From the NCBI GenBank assembly GCA_965116695.1, contig OZ220706.1:3100001-3164000 (forward strand): a stretch of DNA of 64,000 bases. Reading direction: 5' to 3'. The notes below the pieces were generated by a model. The model was not told the DNA's origin. It saw only the letters and a list, made by a program, of their open reading frames with translations, and ran no database searches. Positions 50,132 through 58,863 of this stretch are shown here, in pieces; position 1 is the first letter of the stretch; each line of letters starts with the position of its first letter. This DNA is from JAJDTT01 sp965116695 (lineage in GTDB: Bacteria; Acidobacteriota; UBA6911; RPQK01; JAJDTT01). The position numbers were made by a program, and so were the translations under genes.

Positions 50132-50743
50132 ATGCGTTTCAGGCAGTTAGACTACATGGCCAGAGTCGCTTCGACCAGCGACTACCTGACGGCGTTCATC
50201 GAATCGGGGAAGGCCCGAATGGCCGTCGCCGAAGAGCAGACCGGAGGACGCGGACGCTTCGGACGATCCTGGCATTCCCCCGCGGGCATGGGACTCTACG
50301 CGTCCTATCTCTGCTTTCCCGGCTCCCAGGTCCGCCGGGCGGAGGACCTGACCCGGGCCGCGGCTCTGGGTGTGGTTCGAACCATAGGAGCTTGGAGCGG
50401 AACGGAGGCGCCGCCGGGCATCAAACTGCCCAACGACGTCCTTTTGAGGGGCAGGAAGTGCGCCGGCATTCTCATCGAGATGGGGACCCAGACGGATCGA
50501 ATCCAGTGGGCCATCATCGGCATCGGAGTCAACCTCTTCCATCGGTCGTTCCCCGACGAGTTGGCCTCCACGGCCACCTCCCTGTCTCTGGAGGGAATAC
50601 GCGTCCCGAGTCTGATGACTTTCTGCCGGGAGCTGACGCGCCAACTGGAGCGGATCCTGTCGAGCCTGGAACAGGGCCGGCGGCGGCAACTCGCGGTGGA
50701 CTTCCAGGAATACGTCCTGGCCGGCGGCGGCAACGAGAGATGA
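50132..50743 (+). CDS. birA: Biotin-[acetyl-CoA-carboxylase] ligase, catalytic domain only
   Basis: This enzyme attaches biotin to carrier proteins. The 203-residue protein carries the biotinyl-AMP loop EEQTGGRGRFGRSW and KLPNDVLLRGRKCAGILIE (lysine of the active site), followed by IIGIGVNL. It lacks the N-terminal HTH of the bifunctional BirA repressor and has no evident C-terminal SH3-like domain, so it is a short monofunctional form. Its TGA overlaps the ATG of ftsY (ATGA). Confidence 0.9.
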   Translation: MRFRQLDYMARVASTSDYLTAFIESGKARMAVAEEQTGGRGRFGRSWHSPAGMGLYASYLCFPGSQVRRAEDLTRAAALGVVRTIGAWSGTEAPPGIKLPNDVLLRGRKCAGILIEMGTQTDRIQWAIIGIGVNLFHRSFPDELASTATSLSLEGIRVPSLMTFCRELTRQLERILSSLEQGRRRQLAVDFQEYVLAGGGNER

Positions 50744-51678
50744 GTTCCTCAGAACCGAAAGAACGGTCCGGTTACTTCGGACGCCTGAAGAGAGCGCTTC
50801 AGGCGACCCGCCGGGAACTGAGCCGCAGGGTGAACGAATTGCTGGGACCCCGGGAGAGCCCCATCTCCCCGGATCAACTGGAGGAACTGGAGTATCTTCT
50901 CATCGCGGCCGACCTGGGGGTCGAGACCAGCGAGAGCCTGGTAGCAAAGATCCGTCGGAGCAGCCGGGAAAAACGGCCCATCAGTTCCGGGCAGGCGCAC
51001 AAACTCCTGGCCTCCGAGCTCCTCGAACTCTTCGAGCCTCCGGGTTGGCAGGAAGAATGGGTCGCAAAACCACACGTGGTCCTGGTGGTGGGAGTCAACG
51101 GCGTGGGCAAGACGACGACGATCGGCAAGCTGGCCCATCGCTACGCCCGGGCCGGCAAAAGCGCCATCGTCGCGGCGTCGGACACGTTTCGCGCCGCCGC
51201 CGTGGAGCAATTGAGCGTCTGGTGCCAGCGTAGCGGGGCCGATCTGGTCATGCAGCGGGGCGGCACCGATCCCGCGGCGGTGTTGCACGACGCCTTGCAG
51301 GCCGCGAAGGCCCGCAACAAGGACGTTCTCCTGGCCGACACGGCCGGCCGGCTGCACACCAAGCGGAATCTCATGGAAGAGGTCAAAAAGATGGCCCGAG
51401 TCGCCGGCCGGCTGGTCCCCGGCGCGCCTCACGACATCTACCTGGTTCTGGACGCGACTACGGGACAGAACGGTCTCATCCAGGCTCGGGAGTTCCTGAC
51501 CGCCCTTGGCGTCACCGGAATCGTCGTCACCAAGCTGGACGGCACCGCAAAAGGGGGAATCGTCGCGGCGATCGCCGGTCAACTGAAAATCCCCGTCCGT
51601 TTCGTCGGCACGGGAGAAGGGCTGGAGGACCTGGCTCCCTTCGATCGGCAGGCCTTCGTGGACTCCATCCTGGGCTGA
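50740..51678 (+). CDS. ftsY: Signal recognition particle receptor FtsY
   Basis: FtsY is the membrane-associated GTPase that receives SRP-ribosome complexes. The 312-residue product has a short N-terminal region (no long acidic A domain), the N domain (QLEELEYLLIAADLGVETSE) and the G domain with GVNGVGKTTTIGKLA (G1), SDTFRAAAVEQL (insertion box), DTAGR (G3) and TKLDGTAKGG (G4). It ends the plus-strand run and converges on the aminotransferase gene, 19 nt away. Confidence 0.96.
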   Translation: MSSSEPKERSGYFGRLKRALQATRRELSRRVNELLGPRESPISPDQLEELEYLLIAADLGVETSESLVAKIRRSSREKRPISSGQAHKLLASELLELFEPPGWQEEWVAKPHVVLVVGVNGVGKTTTIGKLAHRYARAGKSAIVAASDTFRAAAVEQLSVWCQRSGADLVMQRGGTDPAAVLHDALQAAKARNKDVLLADTAGRLHTKRNLMEEVKKMARVAGRLVPGAPHDIYLVLDATTGQNGLIQAREFLTALGVTGIVVTKLDGTAKGGIVAAIAGQLKIPVRFVGTGEGLEDLAPFDRQAFVDSILG

Positions 51679-51697
51679 ACGCCCGCGGCGGCATTCA

Positions 51698-52864
51698 CTA
51701 CGGACTGCTGAGAATCGGCGTCACGGCTTCCTGCATGGCCGCCTTGATGCCGGCCCCCAGGCTGATCGGAGCGCCCAGTTCCAGGAGACAGATCTCGATG
51801 GCCGAAATCACCGCGAAGACATCCACTAGATCGAAATAGCCCAGGTGTCCGATACGGATGATCTTCCCCTTCAGCACGCCCTGACCGCCCGCCACCACGA
51901 TCCCGAAGCGCTCCTGAAGAGTTTCGATCAGCTTGGACCCATCGATTCCAGGAGGCGGAAAGCAGGCGGTCAAGGCGTTGGCCGGCGCGGAGGAAATCTG
52001 CCTGAAACCAACGGCTTCCAGTCCTCGCCGCGTGCAGCGCGCCCGAACCTCGACCTGCTCCAGGATTCGATCCAGACCCTGCTCGACCATTTCCCGGCTG
52101 GTCCGGTTCAGGGCCTGCACCAGGGCCACCGCAGGGGTCAGCCCGGTCTGCCCCCGGCGCTGTCCCTTCACTTCCTTGAGAAGGTCGAAGTAGAAGCGAG
52201 GTCCGGGACAGGCCCGGATCGCGGCCAGCGCCCGGGAGCTCAGAGACAGGAAGGACAGGCCGGGCGGGATCGCAAAAGCCTTCTGGGCGCCGCCGATGAC
52301 CACGTCCAGACCCCAGGCGTCCGTCTCCACCGGTTGACCACCCAGAGCCGTAATGGCGTCCACCACCACCAGGACGCCGGGGAAACGGCTGCGGACCGTC
52401 CGGGCGATGGATTCCAGGTCGTGGATGGTGGCCGTGGAGCTCTCGCAGCCCTGGATCAACAGGGCACGGATATCCGGGTTGGCCTCCAGAGCGCGTTGGA
52501 TCTCCAGGGCCGAGGCCGCTTCACCATACGGTTTTTCAAGAACGTCGCACGGAACATTGAAGGCCCGGCAGATTTGGACCCAGCGATCGCCGAACTTCCC
52601 GGCCGAGACGGCCAGGGCACGGGATTCGGAGGAGAGGAGGTTGCTCACCGAAGCTTCCATGGCCCCGGTTCCGGATGCGGTGAGGATGACGACGTCGTTG
52701 TTGGTCTTGAAGAGAGCCTGAAGGTGGGTTCGGGTCTCGAGCAACAATTCCCGGAACTCGTCCTTGCGATGGTGGACCAGGGGACTGGCCATGGCCAACT
52801 GCGCAGACGGTGCGACCGGAGTCGGTCCTGGGGTGAATATCCGGGTTCGCCTCATGCGGCGCAT
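51698..52864 (-). CDS. Class V PLP-dependent aminotransferase
   Basis: The 388-residue protein belongs to the alanine-glyoxylate/serine-pyruvate aminotransferase group. It starts with RIFTPGPTPVAPS, has HHRKDEFRELL, TASGTGAMEASVSNLLS, the cofactor Asp in VVVDAITALGG and the PLP lysine in GGAQKAFAIPPG, with a C-terminal GKIIRIGHLGY. The ATG at 52864 is preferred because the conserved N-terminus begins there; the frame is open further upstream. Substrate (serine, alanine, aspartate or similar with glyoxylate or pyruvate) cannot be fixed. Confidence 0.88.
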   Translation of the reverse strand: MRRMRRTRIFTPGPTPVAPSAQLAMASPLVHHRKDEFRELLLETRTHLQALFKTNNDVVILTASGTGAMEASVSNLLSSESRALAVSAGKFGDRWVQICRAFNVPCDVLEKPYGEAASALEIQRALEANPDIRALLIQGCESSTATIHDLESIARTVRSRFPGVLVVVDAITALGGQPVETDAWGLDVVIGGAQKAFAIPPGLSFLSLSSRALAAIRACPGPRFYFDLLKEVKGQRRGQTGLTPAVALVQALNRTSREMVEQGLDRILEQVEVRARCTRRGLEAVGFRQISSAPANALTACFPPPGIDGSKLIETLQERFGIVVAGGQGVLKGKIIRIGHLGYFDLVDVFAVISAIEICLLELGAPISLGAGIKAAMQEAVTPILSSP

Positions 52865-52950
52865 GATATCACGGGGCCGAACCCGGACCCCCGGGAAGGA
52901 GCGAGACGAATCAGCCTGTTGCCCGCCCTCAGGGTGAAGTGGCGATCCGG

Positions 52951-53892
52951 TCAGATTCGCAACAGCGAGAGCCGAAGATCGGCCGCGTATCGGGCTCGGA
53001 TCCCCACCCAACCCGGCAGGACCCCGGCGTAGACGCTGCGGAAGTCCACGGTGTGAACCAGGTCTCCGGACAGCGTCAACTCATCGGGAGACAGTCCCGG
53101 GTGGCGCCCGTGAAACCCCGCGACGACCCTCTTACCCACTATGAAGACGGGATTGGCGGTTCCGTGGTCGGTGCCAAAAGTCTCGTTCTCCGCCAGACGC
53201 CGTCCGAACTCGCTGAAGATCACGACGGCGACATGCTGGTCCCGGCCCCGGCGGGTCAGATCGTCCAGGAATCCGGTGACGGCCGTGGAGAGCGTGGAGA
53301 GGAGACGGGCATGGATTCCCCGGGTCGGACTCCCCGGGACTACCTGAAAAGCATGGGTGTCGAAGCCGCCCATGCACGTGTAGAACACCCGGACTCCCGT
53401 CCCGGCTGCGATGCTACGGGCGATGACCGCCAGATTTTCGCCAAGAGCTCCGTCCGTCACCCGCATTCCAAGTTCCGGCAGGCACCGGCGATCCGGTCCG
53501 CCACCCTCCTCTGCCGTTTCCACCCGGACAGTCTGCCAGATCTTTCTGGACCGAAAATGGCATCGATTCGGATCGGGATAGCCCACACCCTGAACCAGGG
53601 CCATCTTTTCCGCGTCGAACAGCCGCTTGAAACCGTCCAGGGAGGGATGCAATCCGACGGCATGGTCCAACTTCAGGACGTCCGCGGGAGGAATGGCCAG
53701 ATTCGGACGCCGCCGGTAGTAGTCCTCCAGGGCGTACGGGACCACCGTGTTGAGTCCATCGCAGCCTCCAGCCAACTCGATGAACACCAACACCGGCCGC
53801 GGGACGCTACCTCCCGCCGGCAAACGAATTCCGGCTACCGATGAGAGGCCCGAAACCAGGCACGATTTCCGGAGAAACTCTCGCCGTTTCAC
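52951..53892 (-). CDS. DUF1501 family protein, shortened
   Basis: The N-terminus MKRREFLRKSCLVSGLSSVA is a Tat-like signal. The body has DUF1501 landmarks: LVFIELAGGCDGLNTVVPYA, LHPSLDGFKRLFDAEKMALV, GYPDPNRCHFRSRKIWQT, FYTCMGGFDTHAFQ, VVIFSEFGRRLAENETFGTD and HGTANPVFIVG. Family members are usually about 390-480 residues; this one has 313, and the segment between WQT and the central GENLAVIARSI is much shorter than usual. The family resembles alkaline-phosphatase/sulfatase-type folds but has no established function. The gene diverges from the sugar isomerase-like gene. Confidence 0.82.
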   Translation of the reverse strand: MKRREFLRKSCLVSGLSSVAGIRLPAGGSVPRPVLVFIELAGGCDGLNTVVPYALEDYYRRRPNLAIPPADVLKLDHAVGLHPSLDGFKRLFDAEKMALVQGVGYPDPNRCHFRSRKIWQTVRVETAEEGGGPDRRCLPELGMRVTDGALGENLAVIARSIAAGTGVRVFYTCMGGFDTHAFQVVPGSPTRGIHARLLSTLSTAVTGFLDDLTRRGRDQHVAVVIFSEFGRRLAENETFGTDHGTANPVFIVGKRVVAGFHGRHPGLSPDELTLSGDLVHTVDFRSVYAGVLPGWVGIRARYAADLRLSLLRI

Positions 53893-53960
53893 CTGATCCT
53901 CCGGTGTTTTCCACCCTCGGGAGTTCGCCGCATCCCGTGGAGACTTTCGACGGGGATTCC

Positions 53961-53973
53961 TATACTACAGTAT
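53961..53973 (+). promoter_or_regulatory. Promoter -10 box within a small palindrome
   Basis: TATACT (53961-53966) is a good -10 box. It overlaps the palindrome ATACT-AC-AGTAT (53962-53973), which also covers the first ATG of the following frame. If it is the promoter, translation begins downstream, probably at TTG 54017. Confidence 0.4.
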
Positions 53974-54016
53974 GAGCATTCGGCGATTCGGCCGAATTGG
54001 AGGCGGGGGTGGCATC

Positions 54017-54859
54017 TTGCGACTGAGACACGCGATCTGCAGTGAGATCTTTGGGGAACAGGACCTGGCCCGGACCTGCCGGACGGTTCGCGCACTGGGC
54101 TACCGGGGCCTGGAGGTGGCCCCGTTCACGCTGGCCGACTCGGTGGATGAGATCCCGCCCCGGCAGAGGCGGCAGATTCGGGAGGCCATCGAAGGTGAGG
54201 GCATGGTCTGCTCGGGGATCCACTGGCTCCTGGTCAAGCCCAGGGGGCTGCACCTGACGACACGGGACCGGCCCCTCAGGGAGAAGAGTTGGGCCTATCT
54301 CTCACGCCTCATCGACTTCTGCGGGGACCTGGGGGGATCTCTCATGATCCTCGGCTCGCCCCAACAGCGGAGCACCCGGGACGGAATGACGGCCCGGGAA
54401 GCGCTGGCCCGGCTCGCCGAGGGCCTGGCCGAGCTGGCCCCCGCGGCCCGGGCCCGGGAGGTGACGCTCCTGATGGAGGCCGTTTCCAGCGAAGAGACGG
54501 ATGTGGTCTCCACTCTGGCGGAGGCGGTCGAAGTGGTGGACCGGGTCGCCCACAGTCACGTCCAGACCATGTTCGACTGCCACAACGCCGCCGACGAGGG
54601 AGGTGACTTCCTTCACCTTGTCGAGCGGTATTGGTCACGGATCCGTCATATTCACGTGAACGAAATCGACGGCCGCCATCCCGGCACCGGGGACGTGGAC
54701 TTCGAACGCCTCCTGCGATTCCTTCGGGATCGGAACTACGGAGGCTGGGTCTCCCTGGAGGTCTTCGATTTCCAGGCCGGCGGCGAGCGAATCGCCCGGG
54801 AAAGCATCTCCTACCTCCGGGAGATCGAATCGAGGCTGGAATCGGCCTCGGACCATTGA
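54017..54859 (+). CDS. Sugar phosphate isomerase/epimerase-like TIM-barrel protein
   Basis: The 280-residue product is a xylose-isomerase-like (AP endonuclease 2-type) barrel: LGYRGLEVAPFTL near the N-terminus, EGMVCSGIHWLLVKPRGL, GGSLMILGSPQQRS, LLMEAVSSEETDVV (metal Glu), TMFDCHNAADEGGD (metal Asp/His), HIHVNEIDGRHPGTGDVDF and WVSLEVFDF (metal Glu). The reaction is probably an aldose-ketose isomerisation or epimerisation; the substrate is unknown. TTG 54017 is chosen because the -10 box lies over the ATG at 53972; the longer form would have a glycine-rich, atypical N-terminus. The next gene follows after 7 nt. Confidence 0.8.
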   Translation: MRLRHAICSEIFGEQDLARTCRTVRALGYRGLEVAPFTLADSVDEIPPRQRRQIREAIEGEGMVCSGIHWLLVKPRGLHLTTRDRPLREKSWAYLSRLIDFCGDLGGSLMILGSPQQRSTRDGMTAREALARLAEGLAELAPAARAREVTLLMEAVSSEETDVVSTLAEAVEVVDRVAHSHVQTMFDCHNAADEGGDFLHLVERYWSRIRHIHVNEIDGRHPGTGDVDFERLLRFLRDRNYGGWVSLEVFDFQAGGERIARESISYLREIESRLESASDH

Positions 54860-54866
54860 CACCACC

Positions 54867-56189
54867 ATGTTCCCCTGCCGAGCGGATGGCCTGGACCGTC
54901 GTGACTTCCTGATCGCCGCGGCGGGCCTCGGACCGTCGGCCGGCTCCCTGTTTGCGTCCACACCGAGGCCGCAGAACCCTCCCAGGCGGAGAAGGACCGG
55001 ACCCATGAAAATCACCGGATTCAAGACCTACATGTTCAACGTGCCGACCGGAAGTCCTCCTCCCAGGAAGGGGGTCCGAAGGAGCATCGCCAGCACCTTC
55101 AAGACCTGGCTGTTCCTGAAGATCGAGACCGATACGGAACTCTCGGGCTGGGGCGAGGGGAGCATCGAATGGCTCTCGCCGGTGGTCCGGACGACGCTGG
55201 AGGGCTGGCGGGAACTCCTGGTGGGACAGGATCCCCTCAACGTGGTCTCCCTCTGCGACGACATCTCGGACCGCCTCCCCTGGAAGGGGGGACCGGTCCT
55301 GGGTTCGGCCCTGGCGGCGGTGAACATGGCCCTCTACGACATCGCCGGAAAAGCCTGGGGAGTCCCGGTCTACAAGATTCTCGGCGGCCGGAAGCGGGAC
55401 CGCATCCGCGTCTACCATGGCGGCATCAGCTTCGAGTCGGTCCGGGAAGCCGTGGCCCGGGCCCGGGACGCCGTCGCCTCGGGCGTTCGAGGTCTCAAGG
55501 GAAACCCGCTGGAGATGCGGACCTGGCCCATGGACCGGGCCGCCCTGGACGAGTGTGTCCGGATCGTGGCGGCGGTCCGGGAGGAGGTGGGACCGGAGAT
55601 CGACCTGATGCTGGACACCCACGGCAGTCCCAATCCGGCCCTGGCCATCGCCTTCGCCGACGCCGTGGCGCCCTACAAGCCTCTCTTCCTGGAAGAGCCG
55701 TGCAAGGTGGGATCCATCGCGGCGCTCAAGGAGATCTCGGCGCGCAGCCCGGTTCCCATCGCCACAGGAGAGAAACTCTTCTCCTACCGGGAGTTCAAGG
55801 AAGTCATCGATGCCCGCGCCTGCGCCTTTCTCCAGCCCGACCTGAGCCATGCCTTCGGCATCACCCAGTTCCTCGCCGTCTCGCGCCTGGCCGAAGAGGC
55901 GCAGATCCTGATGGCGCCCCACAACGCGTCGGGGCCGGTCCATCTGGCGGCCCTGTTTCAGGCGGATGCCGTCATCTCCAACTTCCTGGTCCAGGAAGCC
56001 TGGGGGTTGGAGCGGATGGACCGTTACGTGGAGCACGACCTCACCCTGGAGGACGGCCACGTCCGGCTCAGCGACCGGCCCGGGCTCGGAATCCGGGTCA
56101 AGGAAGCCGACATCGCCAAGCTTCGCTACGACGCCGCCATGTCCTACCGCCAATACCGCCACGCCGACGGCAGTTGGAAAGGCTGGTAG
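54867..56189 (+). CDS. Enolase-superfamily dehydratase (mandelate racemase/galactonate dehydratase-like), Tat-exported
   Basis: The 440-residue protein begins with a Tat-like signal (GLDRRDFLIAAAGLGPSAG); the catalytic part starts near an internal ATG at 55005 (MKITGFKTYMFNV). Metal and active-site motifs of the mandelate racemase group are present: LKGNPLE, LMLDTHGSPN (Asp ligand plus His), LFLEEPC (Glu ligand), IATGEKLFS (Glu ligand) and LMAPHNASGP (His). The D-x-H arrangement is typical of acid-sugar dehydratases such as D-galactonate dehydratase. It is the second gene after the sugar isomerase-like gene, consistent with sugar-acid breakdown. Periplasmic location is inferred from the signal. 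Confidence 0.85.
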   Translation: MFPCRADGLDRRDFLIAAAGLGPSAGSLFASTPRPQNPPRRRRTGPMKITGFKTYMFNVPTGSPPPRKGVRRSIASTFKTWLFLKIETDTELSGWGEGSIEWLSPVVRTTLEGWRELLVGQDPLNVVSLCDDISDRLPWKGGPVLGSALAAVNMALYDIAGKAWGVPVYKILGGRKRDRIRVYHGGISFESVREAVARARDAVASGVRGLKGNPLEMRTWPMDRAALDECVRIVAAVREEVGPEIDLMLDTHGSPNPALAIAFADAVAPYKPLFLEEPCKVGSIAALKEISARSPVPIATGEKLFSYREFKEVIDARACAFLQPDLSHAFGITQFLAVSRLAEEAQILMAPHNASGPVHLAALFQADAVISNFLVQEAWGLERMDRYVEHDLTLEDGHVRLSDRPGLGIRVKEADIAKLRYDAAMSYRQYRHADGSWKGW

Positions 56190-56190
56190 G

Positions 56191-56350
56191 AGCGGCGTGT
56201 TTCACGCACCGAGGAGCGGCGGCATCTTGCCGCCGACTGGATCGGCGTCTTTCAGGCGCCGACCCGGGCAGCTCAGGGGGAACGGCAGTCCCCCCTGTAC
56301 GCTTCCCCATCCAATCGGCTATGCAAACATGGGGCGGTAGGAAAACCGCC
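56191..56350. repeat. Array of palindromic units after the dehydratase gene
   Basis: Three adjacent units of 24-27 bp (56191-56214, 56215-56240, 56241-56267) each carry a small palindrome: GCGTG-TTT-CACGC, GGCGGCA-TCT-TGCCGCC and CGGCG-...-CGCCG. They are followed by AGGGGG/CCCCCT arms (56275-56296) and GGCGGT-AGGAAA-ACCGCC (56333-56350). The array begins one base after the stop codon and fills most of the 205-bp gap. The design (AGCGGCG...CGCCG units of about 27 bp) matches that at 43903-43983. It may also act as a terminator for the convergent genes. Confidence 0.65.
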
Positions 56351-56394
56351 TGTACCCTCCAGTGGGGGATTGGAATTCGTGTCCTTCACGGAAC

Positions 56395-57327
56395 TCAATC
56401 GTCGTCCGCCAACTCGGCGAACTCGAGCACGATGGGCCAATGATCGGAAAACTCCCGGCGAAAACGCCTCCACTCCCCCGCGGGTGGCGCAACAATCCCA
56501 ACCTCAGTGACCCCCGCAAACTCGTTCTCCCGCTGCGACCTCGGTATGTAGCACCGGTCGAAGGGAAGATCGGCGATATGGGTCGATCGATCCGAATAGT
56601 TCAGATCGAACAAGCCTCCCTTCCTCCGATAAACGCGGCCCGCCGGTTCACTGCGCCGCAACATATTGAAGTCGCCGATGAGAATGATGTCCTGATCCTG
56701 AAAATGCTCCTGGATCTCCGGTAATTCCCGAACCAGCGCCTCCGCTTCACTCCGTCTCTGCTTCACCGCCGCGTTATTCCTCCCCGCCTTCATGTGTATG
56801 GGAATCACGACGAAGTCGGTTCGTCCTCTTCCCCGGGTGAACTTCATGGCGTGGGGATGCCGGTCCCACTCGAAGTACCGGCGCGAGGTCACGTCGGTGA
56901 CCGGGACCCGGAAACGCCTGCCCACGGCTCGAATTCGCCGCCGGTTCCAGGCCAGACCCGTGTGTTGGGAGCTATGGCGGCGGATCCGTTTGGGGAACAG
57001 CCGATAATCCCAGTCATTGCCGGCGCGCCGATTCAGGATCCGGAACGCCTCGTCCAGAACCCGGTTCGCCGCCGAGCCTTCACGTGCATCAGTGTCGTCG
57101 ATCTCGGAAAGGGCCAACACGTCGAGCCCCAGAACCTCGATCCGTTCCGCCAGCTCCACCGGCTCCCGAGGCACACCGTAGCCGTTGGAAGGGGACTTTC
57201 GAAGATAGTCCCGGCTCTCGGGCGATCCCAGGGTCTCGATATTCCAGGCCCCGACGCGGATCCGGTCTTGACCCAGGACCGGGGAGGCCGTGACGGCCAG
57301 GAAGCCGGCCAATAGCCACAGATTCAT
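56395..57327 (-). CDS. Secreted endonuclease/exonuclease/phosphatase-family protein
   Basis: The 310-residue product has a signal peptide (LWLLAGFLAVTASPVLGQ) and the catalytic set of the EEP superfamily: VGAWNIETLG (Asn), VLALSEIDD (metal Glu), VIPIHMKAG (His), ILIGDFNM (Asp and Asn) and EFSDHWPIVLE (Asp-His pair). Members cleave phosphodiester or phosphomonoester bonds in DNA, RNA or lipids; the substrate is not evident. It is last in a probable minus-strand operon, 88 nt after the SDR gene. Confidence 0.88.
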   Translation of the reverse strand: MNLWLLAGFLAVTASPVLGQDRIRVGAWNIETLGSPESRDYLRKSPSNGYGVPREPVELAERIEVLGLDVLALSEIDDTDAREGSAANRVLDEAFRILNRRAGNDWDYRLFPKRIRRHSSQHTGLAWNRRRIRAVGRRFRVPVTDVTSRRYFEWDRHPHAMKFTRGRGRTDFVVIPIHMKAGRNNAAVKQRRSEAEALVRELPEIQEHFQDQDIILIGDFNMLRRSEPAGRVYRRKGGLFDLNYSDRSTHIADLPFDRCYIPRSQRENEFAGVTEVGIVAPPAGEWRRFRREFSDHWPIVLEFAELADDD

Positions 57328-57415
57328 GGGCGAATCCTACTCCGCACCGGTGGCGAATACCGGGCGAAAGTCCGGCAGCGGTTCCGTTCACCGGCTCGGC
57401 GCAATGGGGGTGAAC

Positions 57416-58249
57416 CTATTCGGGGATCCGGGTCTCCGGGTGCTCCGCCATGTACCGGCCCTGGCGAACCCCGAAGTTCTCCTGGAGCTGGATGGAGAGT
57501 CCGCCGTCGATGACCAGAGCGTGGCCGGTGATGAAGGAGGCTTCCTCCGAGCAGAGGAAGACGGCGCCATGGGCGATATCCTCCGGCGTGCCCAAGCGCC
57601 CGACAGGGTACTGATCCCGGAAGTAGGCGTGCCCGGAGGGGTTCTCGTCCCACATGGGCTGGAGCCGTTCCGTCACCATGTGACCGGGCAGAATCGAGTT
57701 GACGCGTATCCCGGCGGGGCCGAACTCACAGGCCATCTGCCGGGTCATGCCGATGACCGCGGCTTTGGCCGTCTCGTACACCAGGAACCCAGGAGCCGTC
57801 AGCAGACCATGAACCGAAGAGATGTTGACGATGCTTCCGGCGCCGGTCTTGATCATCTCGGGCACCGCAAGCTTGACCGCCCGGTAGATGGCCTTGACCA
57901 TGACGTTCATTCCGGCGTCCCAGTCCTCTTCCGAAACCTGAACGGCTCCTCCGGTCCCGGCGGTGGACACGTCGAAGGCGTTGTTGACCAGGATGTCCAG
58001 CCTTCCCCATTCCCGAACCGCCCGTTCCACGGCCGCCTGCAGATCTTCTCTCCGGCTGACGTCGGTCCGCAGCGCCAGCGCGGCATTGCCGGCCGCCCGA
58101 ATCCTCTCGACGTTCCTGCGGGATTCTTCCAGGTCGATGTCGGCGATCAGAACCGAGGCTCCCTCCGCCGCCAGGCCTCTGGCAATGGACCCTCCCAGGC
58201 CCTGGGCGCCTCCGGTCACGACGGCAACCTGGTCCTGAAGTCTTCCCAT
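57416..58249 (-). CDS. Short-chain dehydrogenase/reductase
   Basis: The 277-residue Rossmann-fold enzyme has the cofactor motif VTGGAQGLGGSIA, an acidic residue after strand 2 (LIADID, suggesting NAD(H) preference), LVNNAFDVS, catalytic Ser in IVNISSVHG and Y-x3-K in YETAKAA, plus RVNSILPGHM and VIDGG near the C-terminus. The tail of about 25 residues after VIDGGLSIQ is longer than usual. The substrate is unknown. It is 30 nt downstream of the unknown gene at 58280-58858. Confidence 0.9.
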   Translation of the reverse strand: MGRLQDQVAVVTGGAQGLGGSIARGLAAEGASVLIADIDLEESRRNVERIRAAGNAALALRTDVSRREDLQAAVERAVREWGRLDILVNNAFDVSTAGTGGAVQVSEEDWDAGMNVMVKAIYRAVKLAVPEMIKTGAGSIVNISSVHGLLTAPGFLVYETAKAAVIGMTRQMACEFGPAGIRVNSILPGHMVTERLQPMWDENPSGHAYFRDQYPVGRLGTPEDIAHGAVFLCSEEASFITGHALVIDGGLSIQLQENFGVRQGRYMAEHPETRIPE

Positions 58250-58279
58250 TTCAAATCCTCGCAGTCCGCTTCCGGCGAC

Positions 58280-58858
58280 TCAGGAGCCGATCCTGATTCC
58301 GGTGGCGTGGCGGTAACAGAAGTCGAAGAGGAGTTCCCATTCCAGACGCTGGATCCGGCGGCAGAGCGCGGCGCTGCCGGAGCGGCCTGAGACACAGTCC
58401 CGGCACAGGTCCACGAAGGCGTAAGGGTCCCAGCGCCCTCCGGAGCTCAGTCGTTCGGCATCGGCCCCGCCGCCGGCCGTCAGCCGGCCAGCGCTCCGAG
58501 CCAAGTCCGGAAAGACCGGATGCTCCCCGGTCCGGCGAAACCAGTACTTGGCGTTGGGATAGTCCCCTTCTCGCCGATGCATGATCCCGTGCCAGCAGCT
58601 TCCGGTGGCCGAGTGGATCGTCTGACTGACGGCGTGGGACCGGTCCAGATGGTCATGGTGCAGCCAGAGGCCGGCCAGACAGGCACGGGCCATTTCCCGG
58701 TCTACGAGACTCGCATGGGCAAAGGCTCCATCCGGCGTCACCGCATCCAACAAACCCTGCATCCTGGGGTCGGGCCGGCCCGGACCCAGTTCCGGAAGAC
58801 GTCCCGGATCCAGCAGCGGGGCCAGAATCGGTCCGTAGTCGGCAGGACGGAAGGTCAT
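58280..58858 (-). CDS. Conserved-looking protein of unknown function (WHGIMHRRE motif)
   Basis: I cannot name a family with an established function. The 192-residue protein appears soluble and is rich in His and Trp: LAGLWLHHDHLDRSH, then SCWHGIMHRREGDYPNAKYW and FRRTGEHPVFPDL, ending with DPYAFVDLCRD and LEWELLFDFCYRHATG. The clustered His, Glu, Asp and Cys residues could form a metal or active site; this is inference. It lies 5 nt after the aldo/keto reductase gene and 30 nt before the SDR gene, so it probably works with these oxidoreductases. Confidence 0.75.
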   Translation of the reverse strand: MTFRPADYGPILAPLLDPGRLPELGPGRPDPRMQGLLDAVTPDGAFAHASLVDREMARACLAGLWLHHDHLDRSHAVSQTIHSATGSCWHGIMHRREGDYPNAKYWFRRTGEHPVFPDLARSAGRLTAGGGADAERLSSGGRWDPYAFVDLCRDCVSGRSGSAALCRRIQRLEWELLFDFCYRHATGIRIGS

Positions 58859-58863
58859 GAGAT

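Noticed and set aside
54342..56162. A 606-codon minus frame across the isomerase and dehydratase genes
   Set aside because: Antisense shadow; the plus-strand genes have complete active-site motifs.
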